A stretch of DNA of 49,594 nucleotides, taken from Rhizoclosmatium globosum. Its lineage: Eukaryota > Chytridiomycota > Chytridiomycetes > Chytridiales > Chytriomycetaceae. The stretch is taken from the NCBI GenBank assembly GCA_002104985.1, contig MCGO01000252.1:1-49594 (forward strand). The letters are read 5' to 3'. Shown in pieces: positions 1 through 9,585 of the stretch; position 1 is the stretch's first letter; each line of letters starts with the position of its first letter. The notes beneath the pieces are model-generated. The model had not been told where the DNA came from. It searched no databases and was given only the letters and a program-made list of their open reading frames with translations. The translations under genes were made by a program, and so were the position numbers.

Positions 1-23
1 TGAAACGGACAGCCCCGAAACTG

Positions 24-446
24 TCAAGATGAATCCTGACCAAATGAGCACTGCCGTTTTGCAATCTCCATTGGATTGGCTGCAAGGAACTCAGCCTCTT
101 TCAATGAACTGTTCGAAAACCGGCAGTTGTGCTTCTTGCGACTCAATTGGCGGCAAACGAATGACAGCTCGACAGATATTAAACAGTTGCGAGAAGAAAC
201 AGCGCTCTTTGATAGTTCGATACACTGGTCAATGATTCGGCGTTGATCTTGAGGAGAAAGTTGCAAAGTTGTGCCACCGTTTGAAGAATCATCAGAGTCA
301 CTCTTGATCTTGATCAAGCAACAACCAGTCAAAAAGTCGCTAAAGTCATGTCTAAAAAGAAAAATGACTTCTGAATCAAAAGAGACTCGTAAAGTTCGGT
401 TTAATTTGCCATCGAAACTGACATCATGCTCTTGTGTCACTTCCAT
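24..446 (-). CDS. Unrecognised ORF, possibly one exon
   Basis: A 140-residue open frame on the minus strand. I do not recognise the protein. It has a mixed, non-repetitive composition, no clear signal peptide or membrane segment, and a Ser/Asp-rich patch near residues 48-56. It lies at the window edge and ends in a normal stop, but an intron leading to further exons outside the window cannot be excluded. Two smaller plus-strand frames overlap it and have no better support. It may be a real short gene, one exon of a larger gene, or chance coding. Confidence 0.3.
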   Translation of the reverse strand: MEVTQEHDVSFDGKLNRTLRVSFDSEVIFLFRHDFSDFLTGCCLIKIKSDSDDSSNGGTTLQLSPQDQRRIIDQCIELSKSAVSSRNCLISVELSFVCRQLSRKKHNCRFSNSSLKEAEFLAANPMEIAKRQCSFGQDSS

Positions 447-784
447 GGTGAACCCAATGGTTTGCGTTCATGGAAAGTATTTACTTACGTCGTATTTATC
501 CCATTTGAATTACTGAGTAATTCAGCGATGTTTTTCACCTTCTGTATGTCTGGAGTAAAATAAACTTCAACGGCTGAGGATGTGTGTACGTATCAAATAA
601 ATGATACAGATCGATTTTCGATTCATTTGATTGCATCTTGGTCAAATTAAGCGAGAAGTGACTCACAAGCAAAGCAGCAGCGAAAACAAAGGAATTCTTT
701 TTCGATTGAACCAAGCGAACAATCAGCGAAACCCACGCTTCTTTCTTTCAAACGAAACACGAGAACAAACAGAATCTATACCAA

Positions 785-1440
785 ATGAGCGGCACCGACT
801 ACTTCCATCCAGCTATTGCGCGTTACCAAACAAACAGTTCTGCACCAGGACAAAGCATCGACAGTGCCACACATCTTCCCTCGTCTTCTCTTCCAGCAAA
901 GATGGCAAAGCGATCTGTTGTGCAAGAAGACATGTGTGAGTGTTTCTATTTGGTTTCTGGTAGACTTGTTTGAGCAGTGTTGGTTGGAGCCAAAGGTGGC
1001 GCGGGTGACTTCACTCGGTCCTCGCTGTATTCGCCACCTTCCACCTTCTGACACAAACACACTCCCTTCTAACACTCACACTAAATCAACCTTAGATCCG
1101 CTGGAATCCGCGCAATCGAAAACCACGGCACTGCCGCCCAAATCCAAAACCTGCACGCATTGGAACAAGGAAACCACTGATTGACCACATGCACCCAGGC
1201 GTTGCACCAACCAAATGAACCAGACACATCACCACGAGCAATACGCGTCCATCAACCAAAATGTCGTGGAAGTGCGCGGGCAGATCCAGGAAGACTGTTA
1301 TCCAGCAGGATCCGTGCCATCCAGAACAGAGGAACACGTGCACAGGTACAAGAATGATGGCGTTGGAGAGAGGAATCAAGGCTGTGGATCACATGCATCC
1401 AGGAGTTGCACGTGATCAGATGAATTCGACACACCATGTG
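785..1440 (+). other. Degenerate triplicated coding-like segment
   Basis: Three related segments lie in a row. The first encodes DYFHPAIARYQTNSS (from about 795), the second about DHMHPGVAPTK (from about 1180), and the third DHMHPGVARDQMNST (from about 1388). The second and third are preceded by another shared segment with IRAIxxxGTxAQxQ (about 1100 and 1310). The first copy starts with an ATG at 785 and runs into a possible GTGAGT donor near 936. The later copies are in different frames and carry stops, so no single spliced product could be built. I read it as a decayed tandem duplication of an unknown gene, or a gene whose introns I cannot place. Confidence 0.4.
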
Positions 1441-1691
1441 GATGTGCTTGGAAGAAGTGGAGTGTTTGGGAGTGGATTGGCAAGAAGGTGGACCTGGGAG
1501 TTGCCGACTTTTATCCGTCTGTTGCAAGAGGAGTCAAGAATCACGCGTAATGATGTTGTGTTTGTGTTGATTGTGATGGGTAACCACAACCAGTTATCTT
1601 TTCTATCGTTCAAGCAATATATTTATTCATCTTTTACATATTCTTCATGTTTCTTGAAAGCAGTGCCAGTCAGAAAGCAATACAAAAATTG

Positions 1692-2204
1692 ATGGGTAAA
1701 CGAAAGACAAAGGGCAAGGGCAGAGCGGGTACTTTGACAAGCACGGCAACAACGACGACCACGACGACCACTTCTACTTACATCACGCAAACTGCTGCTT
1801 CTGCTGCCGAACCACCATCGATTGAGTCGTCTGAGAGACAGAGCGCAAGTCCGAATCCTGCTAGCAGTAGTAGCAGTAGTAGCACGAATCCAATGCCGCC
1901 AACCACCTCAGGACACATCCAACCAAAGCCACCTCGGCGCTTTCTTCTCGAACCTTCTTTGATTGAATCGCTGTTGCCGCGAATCGACTCAACAGAAACT
2001 GAAGCAGAAACAGCCACTTTCGACCACGACAGCGACACGGCCCCGACTCACACAACTCCGAAACTCGACTTCAAAACATTCTCTGACTTGATTGAAGACA
2101 GCATTCGACAGCTGCGCGAGAAGGACAAGGCGTGGCTGCGTGAACAATGTCCGGACGAAAAGCTGAGAAACAAGGACATGTGCATTCAAGTTGCTTCGGC
2201 TATT
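1692..2204 (+). CDS. Low-complexity Ser/Thr/Pro-rich ORF, possible 5' exon of the TPR gene
   Basis: The frame starts MGKRKTKGKGR, a basic start, and continues through Thr-rich and Ser-rich runs (about residues 15-70). It then becomes a more ordinary, probably helical segment containing DLIEDSIRQLREKDKAWL. A plausible donor (GTGTGT) is at 2205, although the frame stays open to 2768. An earlier in-frame ATG is at 1647, but the basic MGKRK start looks more natural. It may be the N-terminal exon of the TTC5-like gene that follows or a separate gene. Sequence between 2205 and 2760 contains CT-rich intron-like stretches and I could not join the exons with confidence. Confidence 0.4.
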
Positions 2205-2760
2205 GTGTGTACCCTCCCTTTTCCCTCCTCTCTTTCTCTCCACTTAATACTAACTCAACCTGAAAAAGGCTCTCTTCAATTACCTCACATGTCCACCTCG
2301 CGTCCTCCCCGAAAAGCACCTTCAGCATCAACATCACCTTCTCAACGTCCACCATCTCCCATAGAACTCTCAATCTACCCATCAAAGATAATAGTCGCCA
2401 TCGCACCCCCTCCTTCTCCCACCCTCTCCCCATCCGCTACACCCCACGCGCAGCACCTTCTCCAGAAACGTTCTACAGCAGCATCGTCTCCTTCACACCA
2501 ACAAACTCAACAACTCCCACCTCCTCATCCATACGCGCCTCTCATTCACGCTCTTAATTCTCCTCATCCGTCGTTTGATTTGACTCTCTCTGGTGTCATG
2601 CGCGCTCATTACATTTCTTGCGTGCTTCTATATATTCGTGTTTGCCGTGGGCTGATGAACGTGTGGAGGAAGATCTTGGAAGGTGCGTGCGGATATTCTT
2701 CAGAGTCCAGACACCACCAAAAAAAGTATCTGCAGACTTGTACTAAACGTGGATGTGCAG

Positions 2761-4001
2761 ATGCTTAAACTGGATCCAAGCAAAGTGGAGGCATGGAATA
2801 TGATAGGCGAATTGTATTGCAAACAACATCAATTGAGGAGTGATGAATCTGAGGGAAAGAAGGACTACTGGAAACTTGGTCGAACATGTTTTGAACAGGG
2901 ATTGAAAGTGGTGAGTGTATTCTCCCTGCGTTCTCCTGTTCTACTCGTCTCACTCCAAAAAGAAACGGAACCGTGATGGGTTACTAGCTCTTGCGCAGAT
3001 TATCCGAGCAAGTCTCCATCCAAAGAAACAATCCAAGAAAGTGAAAAACTATGCAAAGAAGCTCTACTACTAGACCCCAAAGACGGGAAATCATGGTGTA
3101 AGGTTCAAATTCTTTTTATTTCACTCCCTAAAAGTCCTCAATTAGTCGGTCTTGGATGCACATACCTCAAACAATTCTTTTCCCTGACATTCCACCTCGC
3201 AGACCTCCACAAATCTCTTGTGGCCTACAACCACGCAGCAACAGACCCATCTATGCAATACGACCCTGACTTGTACGGAAACCGCGCCACAATCTATCAA
3301 TACACAGAATCATACCACCTCGCCCTCCAAGACTTTGCGAAATGCGCCGTATGCGATCCATTCCGAAGCAGCGAAGAAGTTGTTCCCAAAATCCAGGAGT
3401 TGAAGGCGATGGTTCGGGCCGTGAATGCGACTGTTGAAGGGTGTCAACGGGGATTGTCTGTGAGTAGCAGTCTATCGAAAGGGCCTTTGTTTCCTGTCCC
3501 ATTCAAAAAAGTCCAACTAGTGAAGGGTGGAGTGAGAGACGTTGTTGTTGGTGAGGATGTTGGGTTTGTGAAGCGAGAGGATGTGCATACTGGGAAAGTG
3601 TTGGTTGTGGAGGTTGTGAGGTGTTTGGGGGACGGATTACCAAGGTGAGGTTTTTAATGTTGTGCTGTTGTGGATATTAATTTGGTTTTATGGGAAGAAC
3701 TTTCATTGCGAAAGATGCGAAGGGAGTGTGTATGGGTCTGTCTGTATTTAATATTGTTGCACCAATCAAAGTGGGGGATGAACTTGCAGTTTGCTCGCCA
3801 ACTGCTTTCAGGATCAAAGTGGACTTTGAAGATGTGAGTGCTTCAGCATATATGTGCCTGACTAAAGGCGAACTATTGTTTTAGTGTCATGTGAATTACA
3901 TAAACCTTCGAATCGATCGACCGTGGTTATTGAGCGTGAATGGAAAAGTGGTTGGAAAGCAGAGTATTGCACTGACGGAAGCGCGTTTTGAAACTATATG
4001 A
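2761..4001 (+). CDS. TTC5/Strap-like TPR protein with C-terminal OB-fold-like domain
   Basis: Exons read in order: MLKLDPSKVEAWNMIGELY (TPR), an ALLLDPKDGKSW segment, LGCTYLKQF..., then DLYGNRATIYQYTESYHLAL (TPR). The C-terminal part has TFIAKDAKG and a final segment with PWLLSVNGK. This order and these motifs match TTC5 (Strap), a TPR co-chaperone/cofactor with a C-terminal OB-like fold. Clear introns: 3113-3150 or so (GTAAGG...TTAG), about 3645-3700 (GTGAGG, rejoining Arg-Thr-Phe) and 3835-3883 (GTGAGT...TTTAG). The junction near 2911-3000 did not resolve cleanly and may hide a further splice or an indel. The 5' limit is uncertain; the start given is a splice acceptor, not a start codon. 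The ending ...ARFETI stops at 3999-4001. Confidence 0.62.
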
Positions 4002-4201
4002 TTGTTTATTTATATGTAAATTATTTCGCCTTACTTTATCTCTCTCATGCCGACTCTGTATACCCCCAATGCACTGGCATTTTCTGCCAATACGTCTACA
4101 TGAATAATCGCCGTATACATTACTAATCAATTTGTTGTGGCGTTTCCTTTTGTTCAAGGCCAAGTGAGAAAGCCAGTGATTTCACCATCGAATCACCATC
4201 A

Positions 4202-4870
4202 ATGGCAGCAACCACCGCAACCACCACCACCACCCGCCGCTTTCCAGTGTCCCTCGCCACTTCGTCTGCGCAGCTTGAGCAGATCAACAGCCTCGCACAC
4301 GCCAATCTGAACACGAATGTCAGCGCTGAGACGGCCTCGACGCAGGGCTTTCTCTCTGTGGCCTATCCGCTTTCGCTTTTAAACGAGATGCTTTTGACGA
4401 CGCCGCCGCTTATTGCTCTGTCGTCGCCTTCCACTTCCACTTCCTCCGTTGAACACACTCCCGAACATCACCTCCAACACCACCAACAACACCCTCAAAC
4501 AGTCGTTGCCTACGCTCTCGCCGCAACGCCGCAACTCGCAAACACAAATCCGTTTCTCGCCGAAGCCGCCGCCTTTCTCGAAACAGAGGCAATCCTCGAT
4601 GGCGCACCCGTCAGGAACCTCAACTACCTCCTCATGGCCCAGATCTGCGTCGCCGAAGAGGCCCGGGGCTGTGGCGTCGTGAACGACCTCTACGATGCGT
4701 TTAAGCGCGAGTATGGTGGAAAGTACGACTTTCTGTTCACGGAGGTAAGGAAGGAGAATGCACGGAGTCTTAAGGCGCATTTGAAGGCGGGTTGGAGGGT
4801 CTTTGGAACTTGGAAGTCGACTACTACTGACTCGCTGTGGGATACTATTGTTTTGGATCTGCGAAAATAA
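4202..4870 (+). CDS. GNAT-family N-acetyltransferase
   Basis: A single-exon frame of 222 residues. The N-terminus is Ala/Thr-rich. Residues about 25-75 form the first half of the fold (EQINSLAHANLN..., LNEMLLTTPPLIAL), followed by a His/Gln/Pro-rich insert (about 78-98). Then comes VVAYALAA and the GNAT core: LLMAQICVAEEARGCGVV is the acetyl-CoA-binding strand and loop region, followed by the downstream ENARSLKAHLKAGW segment typical of the family. The substrate is unknown. A paralogue lies at 34060-34892 on the minus strand with the same layout plus an intron. The ATG is the first in frame and sits just after a short 3' spacer from the TPR gene. Confidence 0.75.
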   Translation: MAATTATTTTTRRFPVSLATSSAQLEQINSLAHANLNTNVSAETASTQGFLSVAYPLSLLNEMLLTTPPLIALSSPSTSTSSVEHTPEHHLQHHQQHPQTVVAYALAATPQLANTNPFLAEAAAFLETEAILDGAPVRNLNYLLMAQICVAEEARGCGVVNDLYDAFKREYGGKYDFLFTEVRKENARSLKAHLKAGWRVFGTWKSTTTDSLWDTIVLDLRK

Positions 4871-5454
4871 TGATTGATGATTTATAATTAAATAATAAAT
4901 TTGGGTTCTTTGGTATTGGAATTGAAAAGGTATTTTGGGGATTCTTACTTCAGTTGGATCTAAATTTAATGAACTGTTTAACTCTAAAAAATCGTATGAA
5001 AAAATCACAGTTGCAAAAACGGACTGTTCTCTGGATTTTATTATTCTGTTTTCCTGTTATTGTACAGTGCATTGTTAAGATTGGGGGGACTGGGCAAAAG
5101 GGGATGAGTATATACATAGCGTGGAAAAGGAATTTCACACAACATCGATTGATACGCTCAAGACTTCAAAAACTTGGTAGTTGACTGATAGTGAATTATT
5201 TGCCCATGATGAAAGGTTATTTTCACTTTGCTTTCCCAAAAGACAGAGATTTCTTGGCAGATGTTGTGTTTCATCTGCCTTGAAACAGTGGTCCCAACAA
5301 TGGTGTACAGTGCGATAAAATGAAAAGATTATCTTGAATCGAAAATAAGAAATGTTTAAACTGTTCCTTCAAGTTCAGAACTCTGTACCATATCTTGTTG
5401 CCTCATTTTCTTGTTGTTGGCTTGCACATTCAAAAAAACCACCAAATCGATTTG
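4871..5454. other. Intergenic spacer
   Basis: About 580 bp, AT-rich in the first half. It holds only short frames without recognisable content. It lies between the GNAT gene and the first EXO-like fragment, so it should contain the GNAT 3' end and the original promoter of the EXO-like gene. No repeat or RNA gene was seen. Confidence 0.5.
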
Positions 5455-6410
5455 ATGATCTGGATCAAGGCACCCTTTTGCCTTCCTCTCCTTGCTGTCG
5501 TATGCACTGCCAACGACGCCCAGTCTGATGCTTCGAACAGCACGACCGCCAACGAACTACACTTTGCAAATGTCACCGATTTGCCCCCAAGTTACTACCC
5601 TCCATCCGTCTTTGACGGACCAGAGGAGCCAAAAGCACATCAATTGAATACTGCAGCCGGTATTGCAAATCACCTTAGTTACAGTGGAGGCCCGATCATC
5701 CGTGAAGTCGTTGTCCAGCCGATCTTCTATGGATCAGTCTCCTACGCCTCTCAAATCGCCGCTTTCTATAAAGGTGTAACACAGTCTGCGTGGATGGACT
5801 TGCTTGCCCAATACGGGACTTGGGGCGGATCCAGCTTAAATCCAATTTACGTGACACCGACTATGGACTACTCAAAAGGATACCTATCCGACCAAGACAT
5901 CCGAAACTACTTGATAGGGCTCGTCAGGTCGGGAACCATCTCCCCAAACGTCAATGCATACTTTCCAATCCACTTTCAACCTGGAATCCGGGCTCTCACC
6001 AATGACAACAACGTCGTCAAACTCTCATGCCAAGATTTTTGCGGATACCATAGCGCGATCGACCTCTCGCATCCAGCAAACGACGCTGGCATTGATTTCA
6101 ACTCCAAAAAACAAACCCAATTTCTGTATTACGGTGTGCTCCCTGACATCACGAATCCCAACTGTCATTGTCGCGACTTACTAAATAGAGGTGTTGTCGC
6201 CGACACGCTTGCAGTTGCCGCACATGAATTGGCTGAAGTGGTTACGGATTCAGCCTGAGTGCCAAACATGTTAGCATGGCATGATTTCACAAAGAACGTT
6301 GACGGGGAAGAGGTTGCTGATTTGTGTTCCTGGCAGATGGACAAGACAGTTTCTCGGTATGACGGGCTAATGTACGATGTGCACTTGTTGTGGTCCAACA
6401 ATCATCAGGA
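5455..6410 (+). pseudogene. EXO/PHI-1-like domain gene, 5' fragment (copy 1a)
   Basis: This is the 5' part of a family-1 gene. The likely start MIWIKAPFCLPLLAVV at 5455 gives a signal peptide. The frame then matches the two intact copies downstream: YYPPSVFDGP, GGPIIREVVVQPIFYG, WMDLLAQYGTWGG, FCGYHSAID, QFLYYGVLPDIT and AAHELAEVVTD. An in-frame TGA (6256-6258) replaces the Gly of the conserved TDGVP; the same frame then continues with WHDFTKN, GEEVADLCSW and DVHLLWSNN. Homology stops near 6400, exactly where the intact copies continue with a Cys-containing segment. That continuation is found about 6.1 kb away at 12560, across a transposon. It is therefore a pseudogene by nonsense mutation and by insertion. 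Confidence 0.8.
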
Positions 6411-6715
6411 AACTGCACCTGTTAATGCCATGTATTACAATAAATTATTGATATTGTTGATGTCTTGAAATGTGCTTGAAATGTGGTTAATGTGTTTGGC
6501 TCATCAGCAACAAATGAACAATCCATTGACGTTGCATTGCGATGCATTGTTGAGACATTCCTGATACATCATAACATATGAACGATGTGCAAAATGACGA
6601 AAATGTGTTTGAATTTATTAAGAGTCTAATATTTGAATTAGCAATATATTGGTAATAGATTGAAATATTATTTGAATGAATTCACAGAAAGGAGTCCAAA
6701 GTAATAATGCGGAGC

Positions 6716-9567
6716 TCAATCAGTGCTGTAACATATTTTTGACCACAAATTACGCTCTGCATATGTGTTTAGGTATACTCTGCCTGTATCTCCCTCAATG
6801 CCGTCTTGAAAGTATGGAATAATGTGAGCCCTTCCCTCTATGGCTTCCAATGGTGCAACAATTATACCTTGGCTTGGCTCTTGTCTACCTGCTTCACGCA
6901 AAATAAAAAGACCTGTTTTGTTTTGGTGCACCTTGGAAAGTGGCTTATACTTCTTTAGAATAACAAATGGTTTGACTCCCGTTTGGTGGCTCACACTTAT
7001 AAATTTGAGTGCCTGTCCAACTAAGTAATTACTACCACCCAACCCAGTGTCAACTGCAACAGCTTTGACCAACTGTCTATTGTAAATGCAAAAATTTGCT
7101 GAACTGTTTGAAGATTCAATTCGGAGGAATTCAACATGTGGTTTGTTGTCTTCATCAAATTCTGTGACACGGAGTGTCCGGAAACATTTGTGCTATTTCT
7201 TTTTAGAAATTTTCCTTTATCCAACAACACACTGTACCTTCACAGGTTGAACTTCAATATCATAGAACTCTATCTTTTGCTGTAACCCCATAAACATAAC
7301 ATCAGAGTTTTCGTATTCCCTGAAGTAAATGGACTTGATAGGAGCACATAATGAGTACTGAGCTTTTGTATTGACCCAAAGCAAGGGAGTGGCGTTCACA
7401 TTCTCTGACAATTCAACAAGCTTAGTGATAAGGAGTACCTTCTCTTTTCGTGTCACATATCGTATCATTTGAGCTTCTGAGTTCTTTCTATTTGTGTTTT
7501 GGTACGCAGACACAACGTTAACTCGTTGCGTTGACTCCAAGTGCTCTGTACCATATGAATCTGAGGCACCAAACTTTTTAATTGCATCTACAAATGTTGC
7601 CAGAATGTGCATTTTTGGGAAGTTCATGTCTTTGCCCAGAATTTTGAAGAACTCAACTTCTTCTTCAAATTGCTGAAGTTTCTCCTTCAGTGCATCCAAG
7701 GAATCACTGGTGTGACAAGTCGAAGCAATCATGATGGCAATATCAAGCAAAGTTCGTAAACAGAGAACACAGTCAACCGGTACAAGATCAACAATACAGG
7801 GCAAAAGTCCCATCATTATGCTTGAATAGTCTTTTTTGGTGAGTTTGCTGAGCTTTGACACCCCTTTTGAGAAAGAATTGAAACCTGGATACGATGGAAC
7901 TGCCGAAAATCACGTATCCATTAACTTCAATCCATCTGGTCCATGCTTTGCAAGAATGATTTGCTTTGTGAATGGCCATAAATGGTACCCAAAAATGCCA
8001 ATGTAGATTGAATGCAATGGGTCGGCAGTTATAGCACGGTGTATGCAAAATCGAGAAGAGTGTTTGTGCAATTCGTAAAATGCATTTCTAACAAATGGCA
8101 TTTGACCTTTAGATGCAAAAGCTTTTCTCATTGCGTTTTCTGTTTCTTTACTCATTGCGTTTTTGAAATGTTGTTGCATGACTTCTGTTGTTTTGAGCGT
8201 CCATGTTGCACATGACTTTCCACATTCACTCAAACAATTTTTGGGTATAAAGCAGCATGGCATAGGAGACATCTTGTTGTTTTGACTACCAGTTGAAACC
8301 ATCATGCCTTCTGGATAGTCCAAATTATAGTTGAACAATGACGGATAAAATATACGATTTCGGCCATCAGGGCTAACAAGTTCAACACCACTGTCAACCC
8401 AATCATGTATCTCGGCCAAAATAATTGATAAAGCTGCATGGTGGACAGCACGAGTATATTCGCGTAGAAAGTCCCCACCACTGTCAAAAGACGTTTGGCC
8501 AGAAACAACTGGGAGATAAGTAACCAACATACTCGCAATATTAGCAAGTTTTTTTCGGTGACTTTTCAGTAGATTTCCAAATGAAACAACAAGTGGATGA
8601 AATGACTGCTTTCCTATTTTAGTAGCAAGGGCTTTGTCGGATCCAAAAATTAACAGAAGCACTGTTCCTGCCTCTGGCAAATGATTTTCAAGCTCTTCAC
8701 AGTAATCAGAAGAGAAAGCTTCATCATAGAGCCGATTCCCAGCTTCATCGTATTGCTTTTCATGTTTATATTTAAAGGCATTTGCAATAGTGCAATCTTT
8801 AAGCTTATTGATAATTAGCTTCTTCAAAGACCTAAGTGGAATGGTGACAGGTTTTTGTCGGTATGCCTTCCTGGCCTTCAGTTTGTACTTTTGATGCATG
8901 TTTTTAACAATTAGGGACAGTGGGATGACTACTGGTTTGAAATCCTATGATTTGTTATATTCACAACATTATTTCAAACTCACAATATCGATTGTCTTAA
9001 ATGCGTCTAATGCTTTGTGTAATTTCTTTCCACTTTCAAATGATGGAACAGCATTTTTTTGTAATTGCGGCTTGTAAAATTTTAGCACCTTGGTAATTGC
9101 AGTTTGTCCCATTGGATTATCCAAAATCATGTGTTTCATCACATTCAAGTCGGCATTTGAAAAGGCTTGTTTTACACGTGGAAGAATGCTTTCTTTTAAA
9201 TTATACACGACGTTATCGATTGGAGTACCTATCATATGTTTAACAACAATCGATTGTTATTTGTCAAACCGTGTTGAATCTTCCCATCATCATCCCCATC
9301 GTCATAGTCTTGCTCAGCTTCCTCTTTATTTGTACCTTCTGTGTTGTTGAGTCCAACTTCTTCCATGATTGCGTCAGTGTTGAAGGTGAGATTTTCGACA
9401 TCGACAATCTCATCGGAGAAGACCGTTTCTTCGTCCAGACGTTGCCGCAGATAGTTTTTGTGTTTTGACGTCATATGGCGCCCAAGCGCGTCTTTTGTGT
9501 TGAACGTTTTTCGGCAGTTGAAGTGGCACCTGAAAGGCGTCATTGATTTTTGTTGGAATTTTTTCAT
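6716..9567 (-). pseudogene. Plavaka/KDZ-like transposase with C2H2 finger, one nonsense codon
   Basis: Four exons (9567-9270, 9228-8984, 8944-7238, 7192-6716) rejoin in frame to about 908 residues. The N-terminus carries a zinc-finger-like pattern (CHFNC ... HMTSKH), then an acidic stretch. The large third exon has segments typical of this fungal transposase group: a FGSDKALATKIGKQSFHPL block, LVTYLPVV, SPDGRNRIFYPSLF, a Cys-containing block, and ADPLHSIYIGIFG. Later come NFPKMHILATFVDAIKKFG and SYGTEHLESTQRVNV. An in-frame TGA at 7910-7912, between MDT and FSAVPSYPG, breaks the frame; an Arg codon changed by one base would explain it. No intron fits there. The family name is from memory of motif order, not from a search. 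Confidence 0.66.
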
Positions 9568-9585
9568 TCAAATTTGCCTTCATCA
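9568..9585. promoter_or_regulatory. 18-bp spacer between divergent transposon genes
   Basis: Only 18 bp separate the two ATG codons (minus start at 9567, plus start at 9586). Each gene's 5' leader must therefore overlap the other's coding sequence, implying a very compact bidirectional promoter. No obvious TATA box lies in the spacer. Confidence 0.5.

Noticed and set aside
6256..6258. In-frame TGA/TAG codons as evidence for stop-codon reassignment or recoding
   Set aside because: TGA in copy 1 and in the transposase and TAG at 13061 occur only in copies with other lesions. The intact genes here end in TGA, TAA and TAG as normal stops.
6225..6260. HELAE motif in the EXO-like domain as a zinc metalloprotease HExxH site
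   Set aside because: The second His is missing in all copies (AAHELAEAATDG). The segment fits the conserved region of EXO/PHI-1-like proteins instead.
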